In this document: positions 5,594 to 6,984 of the stretch, piece after piece
Layout of the letters: every line of letters starts with the position of its first letter
How positions within the stretch are numbered: the stretch's first letter is position 1
Assembly (NCBI GenBank): GCA_026418755.1
Contig: JAOAAR010000104.1
Span: 1-6,984 of the forward strand
Origin: Planctomycetota bacterium
Lineage (GTDB): Bacteria > Planctomycetota > SKW154
Reading direction: 5' to 3'
Length of the DNA: 6,984 nt
Program-made: the position numbers and the translations under genes
The notes under the pieces: generated by a model
The model's database searches: none
What the model saw: the letters and a program-made list of their open reading frames with translations, nothing else
What the model was told of the DNA's origin: nothing

Positions 5594-6984
5594 ATGATAA
5601 GAATACCTCCAAAAACAAGGATTGTCTTCGCAGCATTCGGTCTTCTCCTGGCACTATCCTTCGTGACAACAACAGAGGCAGAAACAAAAAAAGAGCGGCT
5701 CGATTCTCTCATCAGAACATACGAAGCAAAAGGCGCATCCTTCTCAGTCTTCGCAGAGAACAAGGATGGTCACGCTCTTTACGAATACAACAAAAATAAA
5801 CCATTAGCCATCGCAAGTCTCGCAAAAGTGCTGGTCACAGGCGCCGCCCTGAAAAAACTGGAGAGAAACCACAAATTCTCCACTCAACTCTTCATCAAAG
5901 GAAACATATCGGCAGGCACTCTCGAAGGCGCCCTCGTCATCAAAGGAACAGGAGATGTCTCCCTTTCCACACGCTATTACGACGAACCGCTCGTAGAGTT
6001 TCGCAGATGGGCTGCTACTCTAAAAGCGTTAGGCATAAACCGCATCGAAGGCGACTTGATCGTTGACGGCACATACTTCGATAATGAATTTATTCCACCC
6101 GATTTTCCACGCTCACAAGAGTTACGAGCATACTGCGCGCCTGTGTCACCCCTTTCATTCAACGAAAACACTGTGTGGGTCGTAGTAAGCGGCACAAAGG
6201 TCGGCGAACGAGCAGCAGTCTCCTTGTCACCAATCCCCGATGTCTACAAAATTGAGAACCGAGTGATTACCGTTGAGAAAAAAAGCGAACATCTGATTGA
6301 CATAAAAGCAGCACCCGGAGGCGAACTCATCGTCGAAGGAAAGTGCCATCAGAAAACAACAGAGCAAAAGTTCGCTGTTTCAGTGCGAGAGCCTCTCAAG
6401 TATTTCGGACAAGTAGTCCTCAAAACACTCACAGAGACAGGAATAAAAATTAAAGGAGATGTGAAAGTCGCCGAAAAACCGCTTTCCCTTGATTCCCTTC
6501 TGGTCGCTGAACACTCAATCTCACTCATTCCGTTTGTAGCAACGATGAACAAAGAGAGCGTCAATCTCTATGCAGAGGTTTTACTCAAAGTCCTGGGGAA
6601 AACAGCCTCGAACGAAGGAAGCCGCAAAAACGGACTCGCCGTCCTCAAAGAGTATTTGAGCAGTCTGGGCGTAGATGAAAAAGAGCATAGCCTGACCTGT
6701 GGTAGCGGACTCGCCTACAATACGGTCGCCACCTCTAAAGCACTGGTAGAAACCTTAAGAGACATCGAAAAAAGCCTCCCTCTTAAGATGCTCTTCGCAA
6801 CCGCAGGCGTGGACGGAACCCTCGAAAAGCGGTTCACCGATTCACCGCTCAAAGGAAAAGTCTGGGCAAAAACAGGCCATTTAAGAATCTCAAACAGCAT
6901 CGCAGGGGTGGCACAGAGCGAAGACGGCGGAAAAATCTACTTCGCTATCATAATAAATGGCGCAGAACGATTCAGCGCCACAAC
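5594..6984 (+). CDS. dacB: S13-family D-Ala-D-Ala carboxypeptidase/endopeptidase (PBP4 type), 3' end cut by the window
   Basis: 463 codons are present with no stop, so the C-terminus is missing; family members are usually about 450-500 residues, so little is lost. A signal peptide is clear: basic start, hydrophobic core VFAAFGLLLALSFV (11-24), and a likely cut after TTTEA near 29. The product should therefore act on peptidoglycan outside the membrane. The three penicillin-binding motifs are present: SxxK as S75-L-A-K78, SxN as S322-V-N324 within MNKESVNLYAEVLLK, and KTG at 426-428 (VWAKTGHL). The family element GSGL is at 370-373 and AGVDGTL at 404-410. The long insert between the first two motifs is typical of S13 (PBP4) and separates it from S11 carboxypeptidases. 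KTGHL replaces the more usual KTGTL, a mild variation next to the active site. ATG 5594 has AGGAG at 5583-5587. It is probably co-transcribed with thi4. Confidence 0.92.
   Translation, partial: MIRIPPKTRIVFAAFGLLLALSFVTTTEAETKKERLDSLIRTYEAKGASFSVFAENKDGHALYEYNKNKPLAIASLAKVLVTGAALKKLERNHKFSTQLFIKGNISAGTLEGALVIKGTGDVSLSTRYYDEPLVEFRRWAATLKALGINRIEGDLIVDGTYFDNEFIPPDFPRSQELRAYCAPVSPLSFNENTVWVVVSGTKVGERAAVSLSPIPDVYKIENRVITVEKKSEHLIDIKAAPGGELIVEGKCHQKTTEQKFAVSVREPLKYFGQVVLKTLTETGIKIKGDVKVAEKPLSLDSLLVAEHSISLIPFVATMNKESVNLYAEVLLKVLGKTASNEGSRKNGLAVLKEYLSSLGVDEKEHSLTCGSGLAYNTVATSKALVETLRDIEKSLPLKMLFATAGVDGTLEKRFTDSPLKGKVWAKTGHLRISNSIAGVAQSEDGGKIYFAIIINGAERFSAT

Noticed and set aside
5053..5763. Long minus-strand open frame of 236 codons across thi4 and the start of the dacB-like gene
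   Set aside because: It lies opposite two clearly recognised genes and its product resembles no family I know and is rich in Cys, Phe and Ser. It is best explained as a reflection of codon bias on the coding strand.

Overview
The window is compact bacterial DNA of moderate GC with all recognisable genes on the + strand. Shine-Dalgarno sites (AGGAG-type), sigma70-like -10 boxes, and GTG as one start point to a bacterium. The phylum cannot be named from the sequence. The His-type (sulfide-dependent) thiazole synthase suggests an anaerobic or sulfidic lifestyle, but this is inference.

Layout. (1) Positions 1-133 hold what looks like the last codons of an upstream gene, followed by a strong hairpin terminator. 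(2) Positions 178-1070 are a three-gene cluster behind an extended -10 promoter: a minimal MerR-type HTH protein, a small CxxCxxCC (YkgJ-like) metal-chelating protein, and an unrecognised 76-residue protein. (3) Positions 1071-1353 are a non-coding control region with two long-range inverted repeats and a consensus TATAAT box, just upstream of (4) a signalling operon at 1354-4602. This operon encodes a large membrane histidine kinase with an unusually big extracytoplasmic sensor, an OmpR/PhoB-type response regulator whose gene overlaps the kinase gene by 98 bases in another frame, and a PPC (DUF296) domain protein. (5) Positions 4603-4818 are a second spacer with small alternative stems and no TPP riboswitch. 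(6) Positions 4819-6984 carry a Thi4 thiazole synthase and, 22 bases later, the start and most of an S13-family D-Ala-D-Ala carboxypeptidase (PBP4/DacB type) that runs off the window.

How the genes may work together. The kinase and regulator should form one envelope-sensing phosphorelay. The PPC protein is probably co-transcribed with them and may be an accessory or target. Thi4 makes the thiazole half of thiamin. Its pairing with a periplasmic peptidoglycan enzyme looks like operon packing and not a shared pathway.

The most unusual points are the kinase/regulator junction, where a one-base shift would either end the kinase at its natural domain boundary or fuse it to the regulator, and the roughly 420-residue helical sensor region of the kinase. 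No mobile element, CRISPR array, tRNA or rRNA is visible. I did not find a clearly undescribed multi-gene system.
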